Source of the DNA: an uncultured Draconibacterium sp.
GTDB lineage: Bacteria; Bacteroidota; Bacteroidia; Bacteroidales; Prolixibacteraceae
NCBI RefSeq assembly: GCF_913060805.1
Contig: NZ_CAJXTC010000010.1
Location: 78,797-142,796 of the forward strand
Direction: 5' to 3'
DNA: 64,000 nucleotides
Shown: positions 8,072 to 16,069 of the stretch, in pieces
How the letters are laid out: the number at the start of each line of letters is the position of its first letter
Position numbering within the stretch: the first letter of the stretch is position 1
The notes under the pieces: model-generated
Database searches by the model: none
Told to the model about the DNA's origin: nothing
Seen by the model: the letters and a program-made list of their open reading frames with translations, nothing else
Translations under genes and position numbers: made by a program

Positions 8072-9988
8072 ATGTTATTCATGAAAAGACTTAAAAATAT
8101 TGTTCTGATACTTTTTTGTGCTACTCTTTGGATTGGGGCACAGGCACAGGATTCTAAAAAATCGGACAAGTTGTTTGAAGAAGCCCGAAAGTATTATGTC
8201 GACGATAATTATCCGGCAGCAATTGAAGCGGCTGACAAGCTTTTAAAGAAAGACCCGGAGTATGCGAGTGCTCACCTTTTGTTGGCTGAGATTTATAAAG
8301 ATTTGGATTCCACCCGCCTGGAAATAAAACACCTCACCAAGGCCGTAGAATTGGATGATAACCCGCTGATTGATTTTCGTTTAGGAGAATCGTTTTATAA
8401 GCTGGGAATGTATTCCGAGGCGCTCAGTTTCTACGAGAAATACAAGGAGAATAAAAATATTCCGGAAAAGCGGCAGTTTCTGTTGGCGTGTAAAATTGCC
8501 AGTTGTCGTTTCGCACTCAACAGCATCGAGAATCCGGTGGCTTTTGAGCCCACGAATCTGGGCGACGAGATAAACACTGCCAATGATGAATATTGGCCAA
8601 CGCCGTCGCTCGATGGAAAACATTTGGTTTTTACCCGTTTGATGAAAGACGGGGGCCGGCCACAGGAAGACTTTTTTATGGCCGAAATCGACTCGTTCAA
8701 CTGGGACAATGCTGTGCCGATGAGCGAAGTGAATACTGCAGATAACGAAGGTGCTCAAACATTATCGGCCGATGCAAAAATACTGTTCTTTACAGCCTGT
8801 AACCGTGGAGATGGTTTGGGGAGTTGCGATATCTATTTCTCACGATTAGTTGAAGGAAAATGGACCGAACCACAAAATGCAGGAGCACCTTTAAACACTG
8901 CGTCGTGGGAAGGACAACCTTCGCTATCGTCTGATAATCATTACCTCTATTTTTCGAGTAACCGGCCCGGAGGAATGGGACAAAAAGATATTTGGCGGAT
9001 TGCTTTTAACGGCTTTTCAGACGATGGAAAACCGCAATGGGGTAAGCCGGAAAATATGAAAGCTTTGAATACTTCGGGCGACGAGATTTCGCCATTCATT
9101 CATGCCAATAACCACAACTTTTACTTTGCTTCCGATACGCATGTAGGTATGGGAGGGCTCGATTTGTTTACAGCCGAAATTACCGAATATGGCGAAGTGA
9201 AAGACCTGAAAAATATGGGTTACCCCATAAATACCTACAAAGATGATATGGGGCTGACAATTAGCTCGATTGGCGATATTGCCTATTTTTCATCAGCACG
9301 TGAATCGGATAACGGGCTTGATATTTTTTCCTTTAATCTGGATCGTGGATTACAACCACGACCTGTTACTTACATCAAAGCAAAAGTTACAAATAGAGCA
9401 ACAACCGAACCGGTTATGGCCGATATTGAGCTTGTTAACCTGAATTCATCAGTTAGTGAACCACGCATCGAAAAAGCCGACGAAAACGGCCAGATTATGC
9501 TCGCCTTGCCTGTGGGGCGCAATTATGCATTTAATGTTTCGGAAGATGGGTTTATGTTCTACTCGCAATCTATGCGTTTAGCGGATGAGAATTCTTTGAC
9601 CGATCCGTTTATTCTGAACATTGAATTGGAACCAATAGAAGTTGGTGCCGAAATGGATCTTCACAACATTTATTACGAAACCGATTCGTTTGCGATCCTT
9701 TCGGAGTCGGAACCTGAATTGCAGAAACTGGTCGGCTTTTTGAAAAATAATGGTGGCTTAAAAGTAGAGATTCAGGGACATACCGATAGCTCGGGTAATC
9801 CGGAAAGTAACCTTGAACTTTCGAAATTAAGGGCAAAATCGGTAGTTGATTACCTTGTTGAAAATGGTATTACAAGCAGCCGTTTGCAATCGGAAGGATA
9901 TGGCGATACAAAACCTGTAGCTACCAACGAAACGGTTGAAGGACGCCGGTTAAATCGTAGAACAACGATTAAAATTATTGCCAAATAA
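8072..9988 (+). CDS. PorE-like OmpA-family protein (TPR, PD40 propeller, CRD, OmpA)
   Basis: 638 residues (629 if the second ATG at 8081 is used) with a signal peptide ending ..WIGAQA. Domains in order: TPR-type helices (about 25-150), a PD40/WD40-like beta-propeller (about 165-430: TANDEYWPTPSLDGKHLVFTR, SWEGQPSLSSDNHYLYFSSNRPGG, SGDEISPFIHANNHNFYFASD), a carboxypeptidase-regulatory-like domain (about 435-520), and a C-terminal OmpA peptidoglycan-binding domain (VEIQGHTDSSGNPESNLELSKLRAKSV, then EGRRLNRRTTI). This is the domain order of PorE, the periplasmic type IX secretion component that anchors the machine to peptidoglycan. Many Bacteroidota encode paralogues of this layout, so a direct role in secretion is not proven. 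Confidence 0.8.
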   Translation: MLFMKRLKNIVLILFCATLWIGAQAQDSKKSDKLFEEARKYYVDDNYPAAIEAADKLLKKDPEYASAHLLLAEIYKDLDSTRLEIKHLTKAVELDDNPLIDFRLGESFYKLGMYSEALSFYEKYKENKNIPEKRQFLLACKIASCRFALNSIENPVAFEPTNLGDEINTANDEYWPTPSLDGKHLVFTRLMKDGGRPQEDFFMAEIDSFNWDNAVPMSEVNTADNEGAQTLSADAKILFFTACNRGDGLGSCDIYFSRLVEGKWTEPQNAGAPLNTASWEGQPSLSSDNHYLYFSSNRPGGMGQKDIWRIAFNGFSDDGKPQWGKPENMKALNTSGDEISPFIHANNHNFYFASDTHVGMGGLDLFTAEITEYGEVKDLKNMGYPINTYKDDMGLTISSIGDIAYFSSARESDNGLDIFSFNLDRGLQPRPVTYIKAKVTNRATTEPVMADIELVNLNSSVSEPRIEKADENGQIMLALPVGRNYAFNVSEDGFMFYSQSMRLADENSLTDPFILNIELEPIEVGAEMDLHNIYYETDSFAILSESEPELQKLVGFLKNNGGLKVEIQGHTDSSGNPESNLELSKLRAKSVVDYLVENGITSSRLQSEGYGDTKPVATNETVEGRRLNRRTTIKIIAK

Positions 9989-10056
9989 AGATTTTTGGTA
10001 TCATAACTTTGTTAGTTGTTTCATTTGTCTACTTTTATGGTTTGTACCAAAAATCT
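9989..10056 (+). promoter_or_regulatory. Inverted repeat around the promoter of the PQQ-propeller gene
   Basis: A perfect 12-bp inverted repeat, AGATTTTTGGTA (9989-10000) and TACCAAAAATCT (10045-10056), lies exactly between the PorE-like stop and the next start (10062). It encloses TAACTTTG (10004-10011), a good -7 element. The right arm ends 5 bp before the ATG. It could be a weak terminator of the first gene or a leader hairpin near the start. Confidence 0.4.
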
Positions 10057-10061
10057 GATAA

Positions 10062-11411
10062 ATGAAACAACTGCTTTGTACCGCATTCGTATTAGTGTGT
10101 CTTATTTTTACCGCCTCTTCACAAGAAAAATATCTTAATCAATGGCCATCCTTTCGGGGGCCGTTTGCCAAAGGTTTTATCGAAAATTCAAAAACAGTAA
10201 GTAGCTGGAATATCGAAACCGGAGAAAATGTGCTCTGGAAAACTCAGATACCCGGCTTAGGGCATTCAAGCCCTACAATTTGGGACGATAAAATGTTTAT
10301 TTCTACAGCCGTTAGCAGTTCGGGCGATAACGAAGTAAAAATAGGTTTGTACGGGGATGGTGATGCCGTGGAAGACGAGTCCATTCATGAATTCAAATTG
10401 TATTGCCTCGATAAAAATTCCGGCGAGATCGTTTGGGAAAAACTGGCCACCAAACGTGTTCCCAAAGTAAAACGTCATACAAAAGCATCGCATGCCGATG
10501 GTACACCTGCAACCGATGGAAAACATGTGGTTGTTTTCTTTGGCTCAAACGGGCTGTTCTGTTACAACATGGATGGAGAATTGGTTTGGCAAAAGGAATT
10601 CGATAAAATGAATGCCGGGCCTTACGATGTGCCCGAGTTGGAGTGGGGATTCTCAAGTTCTCCAATTATTCATAACGACAAAGTAATCATTCAATGCGAT
10701 TATTTAGGCGACTGTTTTTTGGCCTCGTACGATATAAATACCGGGGAAGAAATATGGAAAACATCGCGCGAGGAAGTTTCGACCTGGAGTTCTCCAACAG
10801 TGTTTGAAAAAGATGGAAAAACACAGGTGGTGGTAAACGGCTGGAAACACATGGGCGGTTACGATTTTGAAACCGGCAAAGAGATTTGGAAAATGAGTGG
10901 AGGAGGAGATATTCCTACGCCAACACCCGTAGTTGCCAACGACCTGATATTCATAAATAATGCACACGGCCGGTATTCGCCAATTTATGCCATAAAAACA
11001 GATGCTACCGGCGACATAACTCTCGAAAAGGATGAAACGGAAAATGAAAGTATCGTTTGGAGTATAAAACGTGGTGGCGCGTATATGCAAACGCCGCTGA
11101 TTTATGGCGATTATTTATATAACCTGCGTGGAAATGGTTCGTTAAATGTATTCAATGCAACTACGGGCGAATTGATGTATAAAGAAAGTCTGGGATCGGT
11201 TGGAGGTTTTACAGCGTCGGGTGTGGCTGCCGATGGGAAGGTTTATTTGTGCTCGGAACAAGGAGATGTTTTTGTTGTTAAAGCAGGCCCTGAGTTTGAA
11301 ATTTTGGAGCACAATAAAATGAACGATGTGCTTATGGCTTCACCTGCAATAAGCGGCGATGTTTTGTATTTCAGAACGCAAAAATCGGTGATTGCTGTGG
11401 GAAATAAATAG
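10062..11411 (+). CDS. Secreted PQQ-type beta-propeller protein
   Basis: 449 residues with a signal peptide (ends TASSQ). Repeats of the PQQ/quinoprotein propeller type are visible through the chain: GENVLWKTQIPGLGHSSPTIWDDKMFI, SGEIVWEKL, DGELVWQKEF, NTGEEIWKTSREEVSTWSSPTVF, ETGKEIWKMSGGGDIPTPTPVV and TTGELMYKESLGSVGGFTASGVAADGKVYLCSEQGDVFVV. The opening QWPSFRGPFAKGF is typical of a large Bacteroidota/Planctomycetes family of periplasmic PQQ-like proteins. No catalytic residues of a quinoprotein dehydrogenase are recognised, so a binding or scaffold role (BamB-like fold) is as likely as enzymatic activity. Confidence 0.8.
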   Translation: MKQLLCTAFVLVCLIFTASSQEKYLNQWPSFRGPFAKGFIENSKTVSSWNIETGENVLWKTQIPGLGHSSPTIWDDKMFISTAVSSSGDNEVKIGLYGDGDAVEDESIHEFKLYCLDKNSGEIVWEKLATKRVPKVKRHTKASHADGTPATDGKHVVVFFGSNGLFCYNMDGELVWQKEFDKMNAGPYDVPELEWGFSSSPIIHNDKVIIQCDYLGDCFLASYDINTGEEIWKTSREEVSTWSSPTVFEKDGKTQVVVNGWKHMGGYDFETGKEIWKMSGGGDIPTPTPVVANDLIFINNAHGRYSPIYAIKTDATGDITLEKDETENESIVWSIKRGGAYMQTPLIYGDYLYNLRGNGSLNVFNATTGELMYKESLGSVGGFTASGVAADGKVYLCSEQGDVFVVKAGPEFEILEHNKMNDVLMASPAISGDVLYFRTQKSVIAVGNK

Positions 11412-11437
11412 CCTTGGGAATTGACCTTCTAATTAGT

Positions 11438-13522
11438 TTAAGGAGTGTTATTCCCGGTGAGGCCAATTAGTATGCTGATGTAGAAATTTCGAGGATTACC
11501 CGGATAGTAGTATCGTGGAGGGTTGCCGCCAAACGAAGGGGCATTAACAGCCAGCATTGAGGAATAATGAATATCAAAAATATTTTGAACGCCTCCGCGG
11601 ATATCAAATTTAAAGTTGTCCTTTTTTCCTTCGTACCTGATTTCTGCATTGGTTAATCCAAATGCTTCCGAGAAAGTGCTATTAGCATCGTTTACAGGCA
11701 TTTTTCCGTTATAGCGGTACCAACCGTTTATCGATAAGTTTTTGATGGGGGACAAGGTGGAACCAAAACTGAATGTTTCTTTTGCAGTTCCAGGTAAAAG
11801 ATTGCCGGAATAATCGTTTCCTAAATTCACAAAATCGTTAAAATGATAGTTCGCCAATGTTGTACTTCCGTATAAAGTTAGCAGCGGATTTCTGTTGTGT
11901 GTAATGGTTACCCATGTAAATTCGGCCTCGAAACCCGGGTGCACTGATTGCCCGGCATTAACACCAACATAAGCATCTTCGCCGGTGCGATGTGCCACAA
12001 GCAGGTTGTCGATATAAATGCGGTAGTAGCTTGCCGAAAGTTTAAACCGGTTGGTAATTTGGGTTCTGAATCCCGCTTCAAAACTCCATCCCGATTCCGG
12101 TTTTATGTCGGGATTAATACTGCCTTCAGGCATTAAGGTTTCTTCGAAAGAAGGCGTTGAAAAACCATGGCTGATATTTCCAAAAATTGAATTCTCGTGA
12201 TTCAAAAGAACATTTACTCCCAAACGCGGCGACAAAACCGGTTTGTAATTTCGGTTACCCGACTGGTCGCCGTTTTCCGTAAAATGATCGGTGTATTTAA
12301 AACGTGTGAGGTTTCCGTTCAAGCCGGCAGAAATAAATACCCGCTCTTTAATGTTCGATTCCAACTGAATAAAAAGATTCTCGTATTGTCGTTTTTCATT
12401 GTTATCCGAAAGTAGCTGATCGTTATCGTTGTCGAAAGTCTGCCAGTCGTAGGTTTCGCGGAACATTTCCAAGCCGGTCGTCATCACCATACGAAATTCT
12501 TCTGTGGCAACAACTTTTTGAATGTAAGCACGCCACCCGATGTAGTCTGACGATTCTTTCAGGCGGTTAAACGGACGCAGTTCATCCAAATCGCGGATAC
12601 TTCCAAAAACACCAACCGATATTTTGCCGTCGTTAAGCGTAAAACGATTAAACGACGCGCCAAATTGCGAGTTGCTATACTCCTCAAATCCCTTTACCGA
12701 AGCCCAGTTTTGTGCAGCACTTTCCGGATCGTTTTCATAGGTTTCCAAATCGAGCGAACTCGGAATATAGCCTTTCATTTTTGTGGCTTTTAGCAAAAAC
12801 TGAAGGTTCGATTTTTCCGAAAAATTGTAAATGGAATTGATGAGCAGATTGCCCCGGTTTGTCGAATTATTTTCGCGGTAACCATCGCTCGAAAGCAATG
12901 CGCCAAGTGTGTAAATCTGTAATTTATTTGCAGTAACTCCGGCCGACAGCGTGTTTTTATACGTGCCAAATGAGGCCACTGTAGTTTTGTTTTGCACAAA
13001 ATCCTTTACCACAGTTTTCGGATGAAAGAGCAGCACCCCGGCCAATCCGGCACCGTACAAACTCGATGATGGTCCTTTTATGATTTCAACACGTTGAATG
13101 GCTGAGTTTTCAAGGTCTTCCAAAACGGTTTCACCATCACCGGTAGTTAACGGTATTTCGCCAAAGTAAGCTTTAATTTTGTTTGTGCCGTATGGCGTTC
13201 GCGAGCCAATTCCTCGAATGGTTAAACGATTGGTGTTAAATGTGCCGTGGTGCATTAAAATTCCGGGAATGCGGTTCAACGCATCGATGGGAGTGAGTGC
13301 ATCGCCCGATTCAAGTTGCTCGGGTTGCAGCAAATTAACCGGCGCCGGTGTATTAAAAATATTATATGGCGAACGAAATGCGGTAATGGTGATTTCTTCT
13401 ATCTGATCACTTAACGGCGTTGTATCCTGACGTGTGAACGGTAATTGCGCATACAACACATTTGTAGGAATAAATCCGGAAATGATCAGGAAGAGTAGAA
13501 ATGTACACCATCTCGTTTTCAT
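11438..13522 (-). CDS. TonB-dependent outer membrane receptor
   Basis: 694 residues from the ATG at 13522, with a signal peptide ending LYAQ. A TonB-box-like stretch (DQIEEITITAFRS, residues about 40-52) precedes a plug domain (TPIDALNRIPGILMHHG, RLTIRGIGSRTPYGTNKIKAYFGEIPLTTGDG, RVEIIKGPSSSLYGAGLAGVLLF). The rest is a beta-barrel ending in an aromatic, Tyr/Phe-rich strand pattern. There is no N-terminal carboxypeptidase-like domain and no SusD partner, so it is of the FecA/CirA-like class used for siderophores, cobalamin or other small ligands, not a glycan SusC. No metal or vitamin genes lie nearby to name the ligand. Confidence 0.85.
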   Translation of the reverse strand: MKTRWCTFLLFLIISGFIPTNVLYAQLPFTRQDTTPLSDQIEEITITAFRSPYNIFNTPAPVNLLQPEQLESGDALTPIDALNRIPGILMHHGTFNTNRLTIRGIGSRTPYGTNKIKAYFGEIPLTTGDGETVLEDLENSAIQRVEIIKGPSSSLYGAGLAGVLLFHPKTVVKDFVQNKTTVASFGTYKNTLSAGVTANKLQIYTLGALLSSDGYRENNSTNRGNLLINSIYNFSEKSNLQFLLKATKMKGYIPSSLDLETYENDPESAAQNWASVKGFEEYSNSQFGASFNRFTLNDGKISVGVFGSIRDLDELRPFNRLKESSDYIGWRAYIQKVVATEEFRMVMTTGLEMFRETYDWQTFDNDNDQLLSDNNEKRQYENLFIQLESNIKERVFISAGLNGNLTRFKYTDHFTENGDQSGNRNYKPVLSPRLGVNVLLNHENSIFGNISHGFSTPSFEETLMPEGSINPDIKPESGWSFEAGFRTQITNRFKLSASYYRIYIDNLLVAHRTGEDAYVGVNAGQSVHPGFEAEFTWVTITHNRNPLLTLYGSTTLANYHFNDFVNLGNDYSGNLLPGTAKETFSFGSTLSPIKNLSINGWYRYNGKMPVNDANSTFSEAFGLTNAEIRYEGKKDNFKFDIRGGVQNIFDIHYSSMLAVNAPSFGGNPPRYYYPGNPRNFYISILIGLTGNNTP

Positions 13523-13639
13523 CACAGGCTTTTTTGTTCTCTAACCAAAGTTTATGAAAGGTAGGGAATATTTTTGAGCCGTAAAAATGTGCGAAAACGG
13601 AATGGTGAATTTGGTGTCTTTTCAGCTATTTCGCTTTGT

Positions 13640-14749
13640 TTAGACGGTAACCTTTTTTAGTCCCAACAGAAAATCTTCATTAATGCTGGCACCTAGTCCG
13701 GGCGTTTCAGTAATGGTAATTTTACCCTTGTCGCCATAAATAATACCTCCTTCAACCGGATCTTCTTCCATCATTAATGGTGTGTCAAAATCGTAATAAA
13801 CAATGTTTTTTGAAGAAAGGGAAAAATGGGCTGCTGCGGTGAATCCCAAACGCGTTTCAAGGAATCCACCAACCTGGATTTCCATTTTTGCGGCTTTAGC
13901 AAATTTCACAATCTTCAGTGCTTTAAAAATACCACCCGATTTGCTCAGTTTAATATTGATCAGGTCGCAGGCATATAAATCGATCAATCGTTTTGCATCG
14001 ATGTGATCACAGCAGGTTTCGTCGGCCATAATTGGAATAGGGCTGAATCGCCGGATCTCAGGTAGAGCCATGTAATCCCAACGCGGAATAGGCTCCTCGC
14101 AATGTTGTATTTTATAAGGTGTAAGCGCTTTTAAAATATCGAGTGCTTCTTCGGTTTTCCATCCCTGGTTGGCATCCAAACGAATCGGAATTTTTGGACC
14201 AATCGCTTCGCGAATTCTTTTAATGCTTTCCACATCCTGTTCTTTCGAGTGGCCAAGCTTTACTTTTACGATCTCAAAACCATTCTCAACAATACGTTTA
14301 GCATCGGCAGCCATCTTTTCCGGGTTGGTAAGACTTACCGTATAATCTATTTGCATTTCCTTGTCGTTTTGCCCTCCAAGAAATTGGTAAAGTGGTACAC
14401 CGACTTTTTGCGCCGAGATGTCATACAACGCCATGTCGAAAGCACTTTTTATGCTCGAATTACCATAAATAGTTTTGTCCATTGCGTGTGTGCATGCCTC
14501 AATGTCTTCCGGGTTTTTTCCTTTTAAAACCTGGGCCAGATACTGCCCAACAATAAAACAGGTTTCCATGCTTTCGCCGTTGATCGTCATAAACGGGCTA
14601 CATTCGCCAAAGCCTGTAATGCCTTGGTTTGTGTGGATAACAACGATCACATTTTGGGCGTGATACATTGGGCCTAATGAAATAACAAAAGGTTCTTTTA
14701 ATTTGATGGGAGATTGGTAGATATCAATCGTGTCGATTATAAGGTTCAT
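13640..14749 (-). CDS. Enolase-superfamily dipeptide epimerase-like protein
   Basis: 369 residues of the MLE/mandelate racemase subgroup of the enolase superfamily. Catalytic features: KVKLG (general-base Lys pair region, about residue 163), RLDANQGW (first metal Asp), HCEEPI (metal Glu), MADETCCD (metal Asp) and NIKLSKSGG (second Lys). These patterns fit L-Ala-D/L-Glu epimerase-type dipeptide epimerases. A second member lies in the peptidoglycan cluster at 37393 and this one has no such context, so it may act on a different dipeptide or another acid. It is monocistronic next to the TonB receptor. Confidence 0.8.
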   Translation of the reverse strand: MNLIIDTIDIYQSPIKLKEPFVISLGPMYHAQNVIVVIHTNQGITGFGECSPFMTINGESMETCFIVGQYLAQVLKGKNPEDIEACTHAMDKTIYGNSSIKSAFDMALYDISAQKVGVPLYQFLGGQNDKEMQIDYTVSLTNPEKMAADAKRIVENGFEIVKVKLGHSKEQDVESIKRIREAIGPKIPIRLDANQGWKTEEALDILKALTPYKIQHCEEPIPRWDYMALPEIRRFSPIPIMADETCCDHIDAKRLIDLYACDLINIKLSKSGGIFKALKIVKFAKAAKMEIQVGGFLETRLGFTAAAHFSLSSKNIVYYDFDTPLMMEEDPVEGGIIYGDKGKITITETPGLGASINEDFLLGLKKVTV

Positions 14750-14956
14750 TGTAATAGTGCAGTTTTTTTACAAAGTTGATAAATCTTTTCAATGAATTTG
14801 TATGACAAATGATATAATTTGACAGATTAACAAAATAATTAAGATTTAAGATCACGTTTAAATTTTGATGGAGAAGAAAAACATTAAGATCCAAATTTCA
14901 GTAATGAATCAGGTTATATGGGAAAGAAACTTCTTTTGTCTTATCAGACGGATTTT

Positions 14957-14980
14957 ACTATTTGTCTTGCCACAAATAGT
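14957..14980. repeat. Left twin hairpin ACTATTTG-N8-CAAATAGT
   Basis: Perfect 8-bp stem ACTATTTG/CAAATAGT with loop TCTTGCCA. The identical stem, also with an 8-nt loop, recurs at 15304-15327, bracketing 371 bp. Confidence 0.65.
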
Positions 14981-15274
14981 AAACACAAAAGTCAAGGCTG
15001 CGCCCGCTTCCCTCGGAAAAGCTGCGCGGTGCCTGCTAAAATTCCTGAAACTCGTCGTACCTCCTCAAACAACAGTAATTTTTTGACGCCGTCACCTCTT
15101 GTTTTCCGGCTCACCGGACGAGGCCAGGCTCCGATGTTTCTGACGCTACATTAGTGGACGGCCTCTTTTGGTCTTAGCGCGGAGTTGAAATAAAACCTTA
15201 ATGAGAGCGGGAAGCTTCGAGGAATCGAGGAGATCACCCGTCCGAATTTGGGTTTTATGAGAATGGAGGGTTAA

Positions 15275-15294
15275 GATCAAAAGGAGCCTTGATC
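15275..15294. repeat. Internal hairpin of the element
   Basis: GATCAA/TTGATC stem around AAGGAGCC. The left part (GATCAAAAGGAGCC) is also an imperfect inverted copy of GGCCTCTTTTGGTC at 15160-15173, giving an alternative long-range pairing. Confidence 0.45.
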
Positions 15295-15303
15295 TTTGTG
15301 CAT

Positions 15304-15327
15304 ACTATTTGGATTAAGCCAAATAGT
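15304..15327. repeat. Right twin hairpin ACTATTTG-N8-CAAATAGT
   Basis: Same 8-bp stem as at 14957-14980, with a different 8-nt loop (GATTAAGC). Conserved arms with variable loop suggest that the stem is the selected feature. Confidence 0.65.
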
Positions 15328-15435
15328 TTGGCCGCCGGCAGGCAGAAATTACAATCTACTTTTTGTATAAAACTGATGATTCAAATGGAATTACAGGTGA
15401 TGCTTGATTCGTATATTGAAAATGGGGATGGTAAA

Positions 15436-15468
15436 AAATAAAAAAGCCCGTCAGTTTTTCTGACGGGC
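15436..15468 (-). terminator. Terminator of the ilvDBN operon
   Basis: Perfect 9-bp stem GCCCGTCAG/CTGACGGGC with a 5-nt loop; on the minus strand it is followed by TTTTTT. It lies 25 bp past the ilvN stop. Confidence 0.88.
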
Positions 15469-15492
15469 AGGTAGTTTTGGACTATAGATTTT

Positions 15493-16035
15493 TTAATCTA
15501 AACTTGTTAAAAACGCATCGCGCTCTTTCAGGAACTCTGATAAACGCTCGATAGGATCGCGTGTTATCGCTACTCTTCCTGAGCGGATAAACTGCATTAC
15601 CTTAAACTGGTTTAACTCCTCGAACAACGCTTGTGTATCTTCCTTGTGGCCGGTCTTTTCAATTACCACATAATCTTTGGTAATTTCAAGAATACGGGCG
15701 CCAGCTTTACGAACGATCGTTTCGATAGTGTCGCTCTCGTAAATCGGTTCGATCGGAACTTTATACAAAGCAATTTCCTGGAAGATCATTTCAGCGTTGG
15801 TGTGATAAAAAGCTTTCAATACATCGATTTGCTTTTCAATTTGGCTAACCAGTTTTACCGCCATCGCATCGGTACAGTGTATTACTATTGTAAATTTATA
15901 GATGCCCTGCAATGCCGACTCTGATACGGTAAGACTGTCGATATTTGTTTTTCTGCGTGTGAAAACGTTTGTGATCCTGGTTAAAAGACCAATGTGGTTT
16001 TCAGAATAAACTGTAAGGATATATTCTTTTCTCAT
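15493..16035 (-). CDS. ilvN: Acetolactate synthase small (regulatory) subunit
   Basis: 180 residues, usual length of the long-type IlvH/IlvN subunit. It opens with an ACT domain (YILTVYSENHIGLLTRITNVFTRRKTNIDSLTVSES) that binds valine for feedback control, followed by the C-terminal ALS small-subunit domain (VIEKTGHKEDTQALFEELNQFKVMQFIRSGRVAITRD). It activates and regulates the catalytic subunit IlvB encoded 34 bp upstream. Last gene of the ilv operon, followed by a strong terminator. Confidence 0.95.
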   Translation of the reverse strand: MRKEYILTVYSENHIGLLTRITNVFTRRKTNIDSLTVSESALQGIYKFTIVIHCTDAMAVKLVSQIEKQIDVLKAFYHTNAEMIFQEIALYKVPIEPIYESDTIETIVRKAGARILEITKDYVVIEKTGHKEDTQALFEELNQFKVMQFIRSGRVAITRDPIERLSEFLKERDAFLTSLD

Positions 16036-16069
16036 TTTTTCAACTTTTTTCGTTATTCAAAATCCGAAT

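Larger units (their letters stand above)
14750..15436. other. Long non-coding segment with unclassified hairpin-bounded element
   Basis: The 740 bp between the epimerase gene and the ilvN stop carry no convincing gene: the short open frames (60-80 residues) are low-complexity and lack family features. The central part, about 14985-15300, is clearly more GC-rich than its surroundings. It is bounded by two hairpins with the same stem (reported separately). This looks like a small mobile-element remnant or a structured RNA rather than ordinary spacer. Confidence 0.5.

Noticed and set aside
14918..15154. 78-residue frame in the hairpin-bounded element
   Set aside because: Rich in Ser, Pro, Arg and Thr without domain or signal peptide, and overlaps a structured GC-rich stretch; non-coding is more likely.
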